From positions 1 to 5,125 of the forward strand of contig USMI01000140.1 of NCBI GenBank assembly GCA_900555735.1: 5,125 nt of DNA, given 5' to 3'. Shown here in pieces: positions 1 through 5,125 of the stretch. Every line of letters begins with the position of its first letter. The stretch's first letter is position 1. A program made the translations under genes and the position numbers. The notes beneath the pieces were generated by a model. The model had not been told where the DNA came from. It made no database searches and saw only the letters and a program-made list of their open reading frames with translations. Origin of the DNA: an uncultured Eubacteriales bacterium (GTDB taxonomy: Bacteria; Bacillota; Clostridia; Oscillospirales; Oscillospiraceae).

Positions 1-16
1 ATACCATCTATGTGAG

Positions 17-44
17 AAAAAGCCCAGCTGTTGCTGGACTTTTT
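17..44 (-). terminator. Rho-independent terminator ending the scaffold/GGGtGRT operon
   Basis: Read on the minus strand this is AAAAAGTCCAGC, loop AACA, GCTGGGCTTTTT: a 12-bp stem flanked by an A-tract and a T-tract, the classic intrinsic terminator. On the minus strand every position pairs, counting one G-U wobble. On the plus strand the same position is a C-A mismatch, so the structure favours leftward transcription, that is, the end of the operon at 129-1840. It could still act weakly for a gene entering from the left, because the plus strand also ends in five Ts. Bases 1-16, to its left, show nothing else recognisable. Confidence 0.85.
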
Positions 45-54
45 CGACAGACTG

Positions 55-81
55 AAGGGCGCTGCCATTGGCAGCGCCCTT
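55..81. other. Perfect 12-bp hairpin without a U-tract
   Basis: AAGGGCGCTGCC (55-66) and GGCAGCGCCCTT (70-81) are exact reverse complements around a 3-base loop. The stem is strongly GC-rich but no T-run follows on either strand, so it is not a textbook intrinsic terminator by itself. In the leftward transcript it lies between the GGGtGRT stop codon and the U-tract terminator. It may strengthen termination, block 3' exonuclease decay, or be a small dispersed palindrome. Which of these applies is not visible here. Confidence 0.75.
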
Positions 82-88
82 CCCTGCT

Positions 89-102
89 CACATAATTATG
101 TG
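89..102. repeat. 14-bp perfect palindrome CACATAATTATGTG
   Basis: The 14 bases read identically on both strands. The right half overlaps the first copy of the adjacent 11-bp tandem repeat, so one TGTG element occurs inverted at 89-92 and direct at 99-102 and 110-113. A/T-rich dyads of this size can be protein-binding sites, but the element sits downstream of a stop codon and not in a promoter. The role is unknown. Confidence 0.6.
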
Positions 103-119
103 GACAAAATGTGGACAAA
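98..119. repeat. Tandem 11-bp repeat ATGTGGACAAA x2, near-DnaA-box sequence
   Basis: Positions 98-108 and 109-119 are identical, with no spacer. Each copy contains TGTGGACAA, whose reverse complement TTGTCCACA differs from the DnaA-box consensus TTATCCACA at one base (third position). An 11-bp spacing puts both copies on nearly the same face of the helix. The repeat ends 9 bases from the GGGtGRT stop codon. A DnaA-binding role is only an inference from the resemblance; a chance duplication is possible. Confidence 0.55.
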
Positions 120-128
120 TCGCTATTT

Positions 129-1130
129 TCAGGCCTTCAGCCCCTCGGCAACCGCCACGGCGACGGCAACGGTAGCGCCCACCATGGGGTTGTTGCCCAT
201 GCCGAGGAAACCCATCATCTCCACATGGGCGGGGACAGAACTGGAGCCGGCGAACTGGGCGTCGGAGTGCATACGGCCCATGGTGTCGGTCATACCATAG
301 CTGGCGGGGCCGGCGGCCATGTTGTCGGGATGCAGCGTGCGGCCGGTACCGCCGCCGGAAGCCACGGAGAAGTACTTCTTGCCCTGCTCGATGCATTCCT
401 TCTTATAGGTGCCTGCAACAGGATGCTGAAAGCGGGTGGGGTTGGTGGAGTTGCCGGTGATGGACACATCCACGCCCTCATGATGCATGATGGCCACGCC
501 CTCGCGGACGTCATCAGCGCCGTAGCAGCGGACGTCGGCACGCTCGGTCTCGGAATAGCGGATCTCGCGGACGATGTTCAGCTTGCCGGTGTAGTAGTCA
601 AACTGGGTCTGCACATAGGTGAAGCCGTTGATGCGGCTGATGATCTGGGCGGCGTCCTTGCCAAGGCCGTTCAGGATGACGCGCAGGGGCTGCTTGCGGG
701 CCTTGTTGGCGTTCTTCACGATGCCGATGGCGCCCTCGGCGGCGGCGAAGGACTCGTGGCCGGCCAGAAAGGCGAAGCACTTGGACTCGTCGCTCAGCAG
801 CATGGCGCCCAGATTGCCGTGGCCCAGACCCACCTTGCGATCCTCGGCCACGGAGCCGTCGATGCAGAAGGACTGGAGGCCCACGCCGATCATCTTGGCA
901 GCCTCGGCGGCGGTCTTGACGCCGGACTTGATGGCGATGGCCGCGCCCACGGTGTACGCCCAGCAGGCGTTCTCGAAGCAGATGGGCTGGATGCCCTTCA
1001 CGATCTCATAGGGATCAAAGCCCTTGGCCTTGCAGATCTCGCGGCACTCCTCCACGGAGCCGATGCCGTACTGGGCGAGGACGCCGTTGATCTTGTCGAT
1101 TCTTCTCTCGTAACTTTCAAACAGAGCCAT
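129..1130 (-). CDS. GGGtGRT-family protein of unknown function
   Basis: A 333-residue protein recognised by its family signature GGGTGRT at residues 259-265. A second glycine-rich stretch, GLGHGNLGA, lies at 101-109, and the conserved-looking C-terminus (about 266-333) is rich in Gly, Met and Ala. There is no signal peptide or clear membrane segment, so it is probably cytosolic. Eight cysteines are present (29, 33, 51, 56, 89, 118, 202, 246), including Cys29-x3-Cys33 and Cys51-x4-Cys56, which could bind metal or an iron-sulfur cluster; that is inference. The ATG at 1128-1130 is supported by a strong AAGGAGGA site (1138-1145) 7 bases upstream. It is the second gene of an operon, 17 bp after the scaffold gene, and this gene pairing is known for the family. 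No biochemical function is established to my knowledge. The reading frame appears intact and complete. Confidence 0.92.
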   Translation of the reverse strand: MALFESYERRIDKINGVLAQYGIGSVEECREICKAKGFDPYEIVKGIQPICFENACWAYTVGAAIAIKSGVKTAAEAAKMIGVGLQSFCIDGSVAEDRKVGLGHGNLGAMLLSDESKCFAFLAGHESFAAAEGAIGIVKNANKARKQPLRVILNGLGKDAAQIISRINGFTYVQTQFDYYTGKLNIVREIRYSETERADVRCYGADDVREGVAIMHHEGVDVSITGNSTNPTRFQHPVAGTYKKECIEQGKKYFSVASGGGTGRTLHPDNMAAGPASYGMTDTMGRMHSDAQFAGSSSVPAHVEMMGFLGMGNNPMVGATVAVAVAVAEGLKA

Positions 1131-1147
1131 GATTTCGTCCTCCTTCC

Positions 1148-1840
1148 TTATTCGTGACGGGGGTCAATGTACTTGACCGCGCTGTCCCACTGACCATAAT
1201 GGCCGGTGGCCTTCTTCAATGCCTCGTTGGCGTCGTCGCCCTTCTTGATGAAGTCCATCATCTTGCCAAGGCTGATAAACTCATAGCCGATGATCTCATC
1301 GTCCTTGTTCAGCGCCAGCTTGCTGCAATAGCCCTCGGCCATCTCCAGATAGCGGGGACCCTTCTCCTTGGTGGCGAACATAGTGCCCACCTGAGAGCGC
1401 AGGCCCTTGCCCAGATCCTCCAGAGAAGCGCCCACGGACAGGCCGTCCTCGGAGAACGCAGACTGGGTGCGGCCATAGACGATCTGCAGAAACAGCTCGC
1501 GCATGGCGGTGTTGATGGCGTCGCACACCAGATCGGTATTCAGTGCCTCCAGAATGGTCTTGCCGATCAGGATCTCGGAGGCCATGGCGGCGGAATGGGT
1601 CATGCCGGAGCAGCCGATGGTCTCCACCAGTGCCTCCTCGATGACGCCGTTCTTCACATTCAGGGTCAGCTTGCAGGCACCCTGCTGGGGTGCGCACCAG
1701 CCGATGCCATGAGTAAAACCGGAGATGTCGCTGATCTCCTTGGCCTGCACCCACTTGCCCTCTTCGGGAATGGGAGCCGGGCCGTGATAAGCGCCCTTGG
1801 CTACGGGGCACATATGCTGAACCTCAGTCGTATAGATCAT
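1148..1840 (-). CDS. IscU/NifU-like iron-sulfur cluster scaffold protein, variant with C-terminal extension
   Basis: A 230-residue soluble protein related to IscU/NifU scaffolds, on which [Fe-S] clusters are assembled before transfer to target proteins. Residues about 46-101 follow the IscU pattern: a CAPQQGACKLTLNV strand, then IEEALVETIGC and SGMTHSAAMASE (76-89), with Cys77 at the place of the central scaffold cysteine. By eye, the first ligand cysteine and the nearby Asp of IscU align with Gln53 and Ala55, and no cysteine lies at the third position; Cys11, Cys49, Cys56, Cys106 and Cys172 are the others. At 230 residues it is about 100 longer than IscU, with an unassigned C-terminal part (about 140-230). 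The ATG at 1838-1840 has an AAAGGAA site (1851-1857) at 10-base spacing; Met10 is a less likely alternative start. It is the first gene of an operon with the GGGtGRT gene and has its own promoter at 1907-1935. The family is secure; the exact role is not. Confidence 0.88.
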   Translation of the reverse strand: MIYTTEVQHMCPVAKGAYHGPAPIPEEGKWVQAKEISDISGFTHGIGWCAPQQGACKLTLNVKNGVIEEALVETIGCSGMTHSAAMASEILIGKTILEALNTDLVCDAINTAMRELFLQIVYGRTQSAFSEDGLSVGASLEDLGKGLRSQVGTMFATKEKGPRYLEMAEGYCSKLALNKDDEIIGYEFISLGKMMDFIKKGDDANEALKKATGHYGQWDSAVKYIDPRHE

Positions 1841-1876
1841 AATGACGATGTTCCTTTCTTTGTTTTGAAATGATCG

Positions 1877-1890
1877 CCGGGATCCCCCGG
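1877..1890 (-). other. Short GC hairpin in the scaffold-operon leader
   Basis: CCGGG (1877-1881) and CCCGG (1886-1890) pair around a 4-base loop, about 10 bases inside the predicted transcript start near 1900. A hairpin this close to the 5' end can protect mRNA from decay. It is followed by an A-rich unstructured stretch that exposes the AAAGGAA ribosome binding site. The roughly 60-base leader is too short for most known riboswitch classes. Confidence 0.45.
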
Positions 1891-1906
1891 AGGTGTCCTG
1901 ATTTTT

Positions 1907-1935
1907 ATTATAGCAGACTTAAAAAGTTTTTGCAA
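1907..1935 (-). promoter_or_regulatory. Sigma-A type promoter with extended -10 for the scaffold/GGGtGRT operon
   Basis: On the minus strand, -35 TTGCAA (1930-1935, 4 of 6 matches), a 17-bp spacer, and a perfect -10 TATAAT (1907-1912) preceded by TGC, giving an extended TGnTATAAT box. Transcription would start near 1900, leaving a leader of about 60 bases before the scaffold ATG. Its position just after the trpS stop codon means the two-gene operon can be expressed independently of trpS. No intrinsic terminator was seen between trpS and this promoter, so some readthrough from trpS is possible. Confidence 0.82.
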
Positions 1936-1958
1936 GAAACATTCCAAACATTTGGTGC

Positions 1959-2957
1959 TTATTTTGCCGCCACAAAGCCCACCTTACGCTGCACCTTGCT
2001 GAGCGTCTTCTGCGCCAGACGGCGGGCACGCTCCGCGCCCTCCTGATAGACGCTCTCCAGATAGGCCTTGTCGTCCATGATGCGCTGGCTCTCCTCCCGG
2101 ATGGGACGCAGCAGCTCCACCACGGCCTCGCCCACGGCGGGCTTGAACACGCCGTAGCCCTGACCGGCAAACTCCGCCTCGGCTTCCTGCAGCGTCTTGC
2201 CGGTGGCGGCGCAGTAGATGGTCAGCAGATTGGAAATACCGGCCTTGTTTTCCTTGTCGTACTTCACGGCAGTCTCGCAGTCGGTGACGGCCCGCTTGAA
2301 CTTCTTCATGATGACCTCAGGGGCGTCCATCAGGTTCACGCAGCCGTCCGGCAGGGACTTGCTCATCTTGGTGGTGGGATCATCCAGCGACATGAGCCGT
2401 GCGCCTACCTTGGGAATGAAGGCCTCCGGCAGCACGAAGGTATCGCTGTACACGCTGTTGAAGCGCTGGGCGATATCGCGGGTCAGCTCCACATGCTGGC
2501 GCTGATCCTCGCCCACCGGCACCAGATCCGCCTGATACAGCAGGATGTCGGCGGCCATCAGCACGGGATAGGTAAACAGGCCCGCCGTGATGTTGTCTGC
2601 GTGCTGGGCGGACTTGGCCTTGAACTGGGTCATGCGGCTCAGCTCACCGAACTGGGTGTAGCAGCCCAGAATCCAGCTCAGCTCCGCGTGCTGGGGAACG
2701 TGGCTCTGGATGAACATGATGTTCTTCTGAGGATCCAGACCGCAGGCGATATACTGGGCCAGCTGATTAACGCTGCGCTTACGCAGCGTGGCGGGATCCT
2801 GCCGCACAGTGATGGCGTGCATGTCCACGATGCAGTACAGGCAGTCGTACTCGTCCTGTAAGTCCACCCAATTCTTGATGGCCCCCATATAGGAGCCCAG
2901 CGTCAGCTCGCCGGAGGGCTGGATGCCGCTGAAAATTCTTTTTTTCGTATCAGCCAT
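1959..2957 (-). CDS. trpS: Tryptophanyl-tRNA synthetase
   Basis: A class I aminoacyl-tRNA synthetase that attaches tryptophan to tRNA-Trp in the cytosol. The 332-residue length is normal for the bacterial enzyme. The N-terminus IFSGIQPSGELTLGSYMGA carries the HIGH-equivalent TLGS at 19-22; CIVDMHAITV follows at 42-51. The tryptophan-pocket stretch PVLMAADILLYQAD (131-144), the GEDQRQH motif (149-155) and the KMSKS loop (197-201) are all intact, and a helical C-terminal anticodon-recognition part ends at about 325. The ATG at 2955-2957 has a GGTGAGG site (2964-2970) at 6-base spacing. The gene is transcribed divergently from gltX from a predicted promoter at 3015-3043. With only about 50 bases of leader there is no room for a T-box, a common control element of trpS in Bacillota. 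Identity is very secure. Confidence 0.98.
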   Translation of the reverse strand: MADTKKRIFSGIQPSGELTLGSYMGAIKNWVDLQDEYDCLYCIVDMHAITVRQDPATLRKRSVNQLAQYIACGLDPQKNIMFIQSHVPQHAELSWILGCYTQFGELSRMTQFKAKSAQHADNITAGLFTYPVLMAADILLYQADLVPVGEDQRQHVELTRDIAQRFNSVYSDTFVLPEAFIPKVGARLMSLDDPTTKMSKSLPDGCVNLMDAPEVIMKKFKRAVTDCETAVKYDKENKAGISNLLTIYCAATGKTLQEAEAEFAGQGYGVFKPAVGEAVVELLRPIREESQRIMDDKAYLESVYQEGAERARRLAQKTLSKVQRKVGFVAAK

Positions 2958-3014
2958 TTTTTACCTCACCTTATTTTACGGACACATATCCGCGTTTTTC
3001 TTCTCGTGTTCCTT

Positions 3015-3043
3015 ATCCTACCACGTTTTGTGCAAAAAATCAA
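3015..3043 (-). promoter_or_regulatory. Predicted trpS promoter
   Basis: On the minus strand, -35 TTGATT (3038-3043, 4 of 6 matches), a 17-bp spacer, and -10 TAGGAT (3015-3020, 4 of 6). Transcription would begin near 3008, giving a leader of about 50 bases. The boxes are weaker than those of the two other promoters in this window, so this call is moderate. It lies back to back with the gltX promoter without overlapping it. Confidence 0.5.
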
Positions 3044-3066
3044 TGGAATCCCATGATCGTCATTGA
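3040..3066. promoter_or_regulatory. Inverted repeat bridging the two divergent -35 boxes
   Basis: TCAATG (3040-3045) and CATTGA (3061-3066) are exact reverse complements separated by 15 bases, and each arm overlaps one -35 element. Part of the symmetry is expected, because both -35 boxes start with TTGA; the added ATG/CAT arm bases extend it slightly. It could be an operator allowing joint control of trpS and gltX, but the evidence is thin. Confidence 0.25.
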
Positions 3067-3090
3067 CTTTTCCCCGGAAACCCATATAAT
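3063..3090 (+). promoter_or_regulatory. Sigma-A type promoter of gltX
   Basis: -35 TTGACT (3063-3068, 5 of 6 matches), a 16-bp spacer and a perfect -10 TATAAT (3085-3090). Transcription would start near 3097, leaving about 30 bases before the gltX start codon at 3128. The leader is too short for a T-box or other large riboswitch. It probably also drives the SpoIIM-family gene downstream. Confidence 0.8.
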
Positions 3091-3114
3091 GTATAAGTAA
3101 TTTGTCAAAATGCC

Positions 3115-3120
3115 GGAGGT
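3115..3120 (+). promoter_or_regulatory. Ribosome binding site that sets the gltX start
   Basis: GGAGGT lies 7 bases before the ATG at 3128. An in-frame ATG further upstream at 3110-3112 would place this site inside the coding region and has no purine-rich site of its own, so 3128 is preferred. In-frame ATGs at 3134 and 3140 are spaced less well. Confidence 0.85.
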
Positions 3121-3127
3121 AATTGAT

Positions 3128-4612
3128 ATGGCGATGGATATGAACTATTTTACCCAGATGGAGGAAAAAATTCCCCACGGAAAGGTGCGTACCCGTTTCG
3201 CGCCGTCTCCCACCGGCTATATGCATGTGGGCAACCTGCGCACGGCGCTGTATACATGGCTGATTGCCCGTAATCACGGCGGCACCTTCATCCTGCGGAT
3301 CGAGGATACCGATCAGGGCCGTCTGGTGGAGGGCGCTACCGATGTGATCTACCGCACCATGGCCGAGTGCGGCCTGAATCACGATGAGGGCCCCGATGTG
3401 GGTGGTCCCGTGGCCCCCTATATCCAGTCCCAGCGCCGGGACACCTATGGCCATTACGCCCGCCTGCTGGTGGAAAAGGGCGGCGCGTACTACTGCTTCT
3501 GCGAAAAAGCGGAATCCGAGGAGGATTCCGGCGAGTTTGACCGCGCCGCTGATCCCTGCCGCGATATGCCGCTGGAGGAGGCCCTGAAGCGTGTGGAGGC
3601 GGGCGAGCCTTACGTCATCCGCCAGAAGATCCCCGCCGAGGGTACTACCACCTTCCATGACGCTATCTTCGGCGACATCACCGTGGAGAACAGCACGCTG
3701 GACGATCAGGTGCTGCTGAAACGGGACGGCCTGCCTACCTACAACTTCGCCAACGTCATCGACGACCACCTGATGGGCATTACCCATGTGGTGCGTGGCA
3801 GCGAATACCTGTCCTCCGCCCCCAAGTACGATCTGCTGTACCACGCCTTCGGCTGGGAGGTGCCCACCTATGTCCACTGTTCCCCCGTCATGCGGGACGC
3901 CCAAAACAAGATGTCCAAGCGCCACGGCGACCCCAGCTATGAGGATCTGAAAGCACAGGGCTATTTGACCGAAGCCATCCTGAACTATGTGGCGCTGCTG
4001 GGCTGGTCCCCCAAGGGTGAGTACGCCGAGCAGGAGATTTTCTCTCTGGATGAGCTGACCAAGGTCTTTGACATGACCGGCATCTCCAAGTCCCCTGCCA
4101 TCTTCGATATCGCCAAGCTGGATCACTTCAATGCCGTGTATCTGCGTGCCATGGAGCCGGCCGCCTTTGTCAAGGTTGCGGAGCCCTACATTCGCCAGAG
4201 CGTCAAGGGCGATTTCGACATCGCCGCTATCGCCGGGCTTTTACAGGCTCGCTGCGAGAAGCTGACGGAGATCCCCGAAAAGGTGGACTTCTTCGACGCC
4301 TGCCCCGAGTACGGCATCGACTTCTTTACCAACAAGAAATCCAAGACCAACCCGGAGGTCTGCAAGGCCATGCTGGAGGCTGCCATCCCCATGCTGGAGC
4401 AGCTACCCGACTGGACGACCGACACTATTCACGACAGTCTGATCGCATTGGCGGAGCAGCTGGGCGTGAAGAACGCCACCCTCATGTGGCCGGTGCGCAT
4501 TGCCGCCGCCGGTAAGCTGGTGACCCCCGGCGGCGCGGTGGAGATCTGCCAGATTCTGGGCCGGGACGAGACGCTGCGCCGCCTGAAGGCCGGTCTTGCC
4601 AAGCTGGGTTGA
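3128..4612 (+). CDS. gltX: Glutamyl-tRNA synthetase
   Basis: A class I aminoacyl-tRNA synthetase that charges tRNA-Glu with glutamate in the cytosol; 494 residues from the chosen start, a usual bacterial length. RTRFAPSPTGYMHVGNLRTALY (21-42) includes the HIGH-equivalent HVGN at 33-36. LRIEDTD (56-62), GLPTYNFANVIDDHLMGITHVVRG (201-224) and the KMSKR loop (261-265) are intact. Cys123, Cys125 and Cys144 could form the zinc-binding knuckle seen in some GluRS enzymes. The C-terminal part (about 330-494) is the helical anticodon-binding region. Many Bacillota lack GlnRS and use a non-discriminating GluRS that also makes Glu-tRNA-Gln for GatCAB; the sequence alone does not let me decide whether this one does so. 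It is divergent from trpS and 5 bases upstream of a SpoIIM-family gene. Identity is very secure. Confidence 0.98.
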   Translation: MAMDMNYFTQMEEKIPHGKVRTRFAPSPTGYMHVGNLRTALYTWLIARNHGGTFILRIEDTDQGRLVEGATDVIYRTMAECGLNHDEGPDVGGPVAPYIQSQRRDTYGHYARLLVEKGGAYYCFCEKAESEEDSGEFDRAADPCRDMPLEEALKRVEAGEPYVIRQKIPAEGTTTFHDAIFGDITVENSTLDDQVLLKRDGLPTYNFANVIDDHLMGITHVVRGSEYLSSAPKYDLLYHAFGWEVPTYVHCSPVMRDAQNKMSKRHGDPSYEDLKAQGYLTEAILNYVALLGWSPKGEYAEQEIFSLDELTKVFDMTGISKSPAIFDIAKLDHFNAVYLRAMEPAAFVKVAEPYIRQSVKGDFDIAAIAGLLQARCEKLTEIPEKVDFFDACPEYGIDFFTNKKSKTNPEVCKAMLEAAIPMLEQLPDWTTDTIHDSLIALAEQLGVKNATLMWPVRIAAAGKLVTPGGAVEICQILGRDETLRRLKAGLAKLG

Positions 4613-4617
4613 CCCCT

Positions 4618-5125
4618 ATGGAATGGCTGAAAAAACAGCACCGCGCCCTGTGGCGGTTTTACCGCGAGACCTTCGGAGAAGCGCTGCTGATGACAACCGC
4701 CGCGTTTCTTATCATCTGCCTGCTGGGCTTTGGTGTGAGCCTGCTCAACAAAAGCATCCCGGAATTTGTGGTGGCCTACTTCTCCCAGATGGTGCAGGAC
4801 GGCAATATCGTCACCGACGACGGCACCATTCATTTCTGGGCGCTGCTGGGCAATAATCTGCGGGCTTCCGTCATCAGCGTCCTGTACGGCTTTATTCCCT
4901 TTCTCTATCTGACGGCGCTGTCGGTGGGTATGAACGCCCTGATCCTCGGCGTGCTGGCAGCCTACTACGTCAACAGCGGCACCTCCCTGCTGATCTACTT
5001 TGCCGGTATCCTGCCCCACGGCGTTTTTGAGCTGTCGGCGCTGCTGCTGGCTTTTGCGCTGGGACTGCTGCTGTGCCGCAGGATCACCCAATACGTCCGC
5101 AAGAACACCAAGGGCATGATGAAGC
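4618..5125 (+). CDS. SpoIIM-superfamily membrane protein (partial, runs off the right end)
   Basis: The frame is open from the ATG at 4618 for 169 codons to the window edge, with no stop codon. An amphipathic, basic N-terminus (1-20) is followed by a membrane segment at about 22-43, a loop, and membrane segments at about 85-118 and 122-153. The family signature is GILPHGVFELSA at 130-141, with NNLRAS at 79-84 as a further typical stretch. SpoIIM (formerly DUF95) proteins are integral membrane proteins. In Bacillus subtilis SpoIIM joins SpoIID and SpoIIP in engulfment of the forespore, but many paralogues have no known sporulation role. This copy follows gltX, so I do not assign the symbol. 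The start lies 5 bases after the gltX stop with no good ribosome binding site, suggesting translational coupling. Family members are about 200 residues, so about 30 may be missing. Confidence 0.88.
   Translation, partial: MEWLKKQHRALWRFYRETFGEALLMTTAAFLIICLLGFGVSLLNKSIPEFVVAYFSQMVQDGNIVTDDGTIHFWALLGNNLRASVISVLYGFIPFLYLTALSVGMNALILGVLAAYYVNSGTSLLIYFAGILPHGVFELSALLLAFALGLLLCRRITQYVRKNTKGMMK

Noticed and set aside
31..300. An 89-codon plus-strand open frame at the left end
   Set aside because: It starts inside the terminator hairpin, has no ribosome binding site, and overlaps the C-terminal coding part of the GGGtGRT gene on the other strand.
111..1873. Long plus-strand open frames at 111-1157 (348 codons) and 1154-1873 (239 codons) opposite the GGGtGRT and scaffold genes
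   Set aside because: They are mirror images of two recognisable minus-strand genes. The predicted proteins are Gly/Ala/His/Leu-rich with no family resemblance, and they arise because GC-rich third codon positions suppress stop codons on the opposite strand.
1944..1955. CCAAACATTTGG as a trpS terminator
   Set aside because: Only five base pairs with a 2-base loop, A/T-rich and without a following U-tract on the minus strand, so it is too weak to call.
2971..3127. A T-box or other amino-acid-responsive leader for trpS or gltX
   Set aside because: Predicted leaders are about 50 and 30 bases, far shorter than a T-box, and no conserved T-box sequence (TGGNACCGCG-like) or antiterminator/terminator pair is visible.
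3110..3127. An upstream gltX start at the ATG at 3110
   Set aside because: The GGAGGT site at 3115-3120 lies inside this extension and is ideally placed for the ATG at 3128, and no ribosome site precedes 3110.
2966..4126. A 386-codon minus-strand open frame opposite gltX
   Set aside because: It lies antisense to the fully intact gltX, begins inside it, lacks recognisable domains, and runs into the divergent promoter region at its end.
4429..5091. A 220-codon minus-strand open frame at the right end
   Set aside because: It overlaps the end of gltX and the SpoIIM-family gene. Its Gln/Arg/His-rich translation looks like an antisense product, while the plus strand carries clear family motifs.

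Overview
The window looks like chromosomal DNA from a GC-rich member of the Bacillota, class Clostridia. An Oscillospiraceae-like gut anaerobe is my best guess. The reasons are AGGAGG-type ribosome binding sites, A/T-rich intergenic promoters between GC-rich genes, a SpoIIM-family gene and the uncharacterised GGGtGRT/NifU-like gene pair. The taxonomic call is inference from family knowledge and base composition; no ribosomal RNA or other marker is present.

Layout, left to right. Positions 1-128 are non-coding. They hold a rho-independent terminator for leftward transcription (17-44), a perfect 12-bp hairpin without a U-tract (55-81), a 14-bp palindrome (89-102) and an exact tandem 11-bp repeat (98-119). 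Next come two minus-strand genes only 17 bp apart: a GGGtGRT-family protein (129-1130) and, upstream of it in transcription order, an IscU/NifU-like iron-sulfur scaffold protein (1148-1840). A clear promoter with an extended -10 box (1907-1935) lies between the scaffold gene and trpS, so the pair appears to form its own operon ending at the 17-44 terminator. trpS, tryptophanyl-tRNA synthetase, is at 1959-2957 on the minus strand. A 170-bp divergent promoter region (2958-3127) separates it from gltX, glutamyl-tRNA synthetase, at 3128-4612 on the plus strand. Five bases after gltX a SpoIIM-superfamily membrane protein begins (4618) and runs off the right end.

Functionally, two housekeeping tRNA synthetases are transcribed away from each other from back-to-back promoters. 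The scaffold/GGGtGRT operon is the least understood part. The scaffold resembles IscU but, in a by-eye comparison, lacks two of the three standard cluster-ligand cysteines. Its partner is a conserved protein of no known function with eight cysteines and glycine-rich motifs. The pairing suggests a specialised iron-sulfur or metal/sulfur handling step, but the function is not demonstrated. No mobile element, CRISPR array, tRNA or rRNA gene was seen, and no intergenic stretch exceeds 300 bases.
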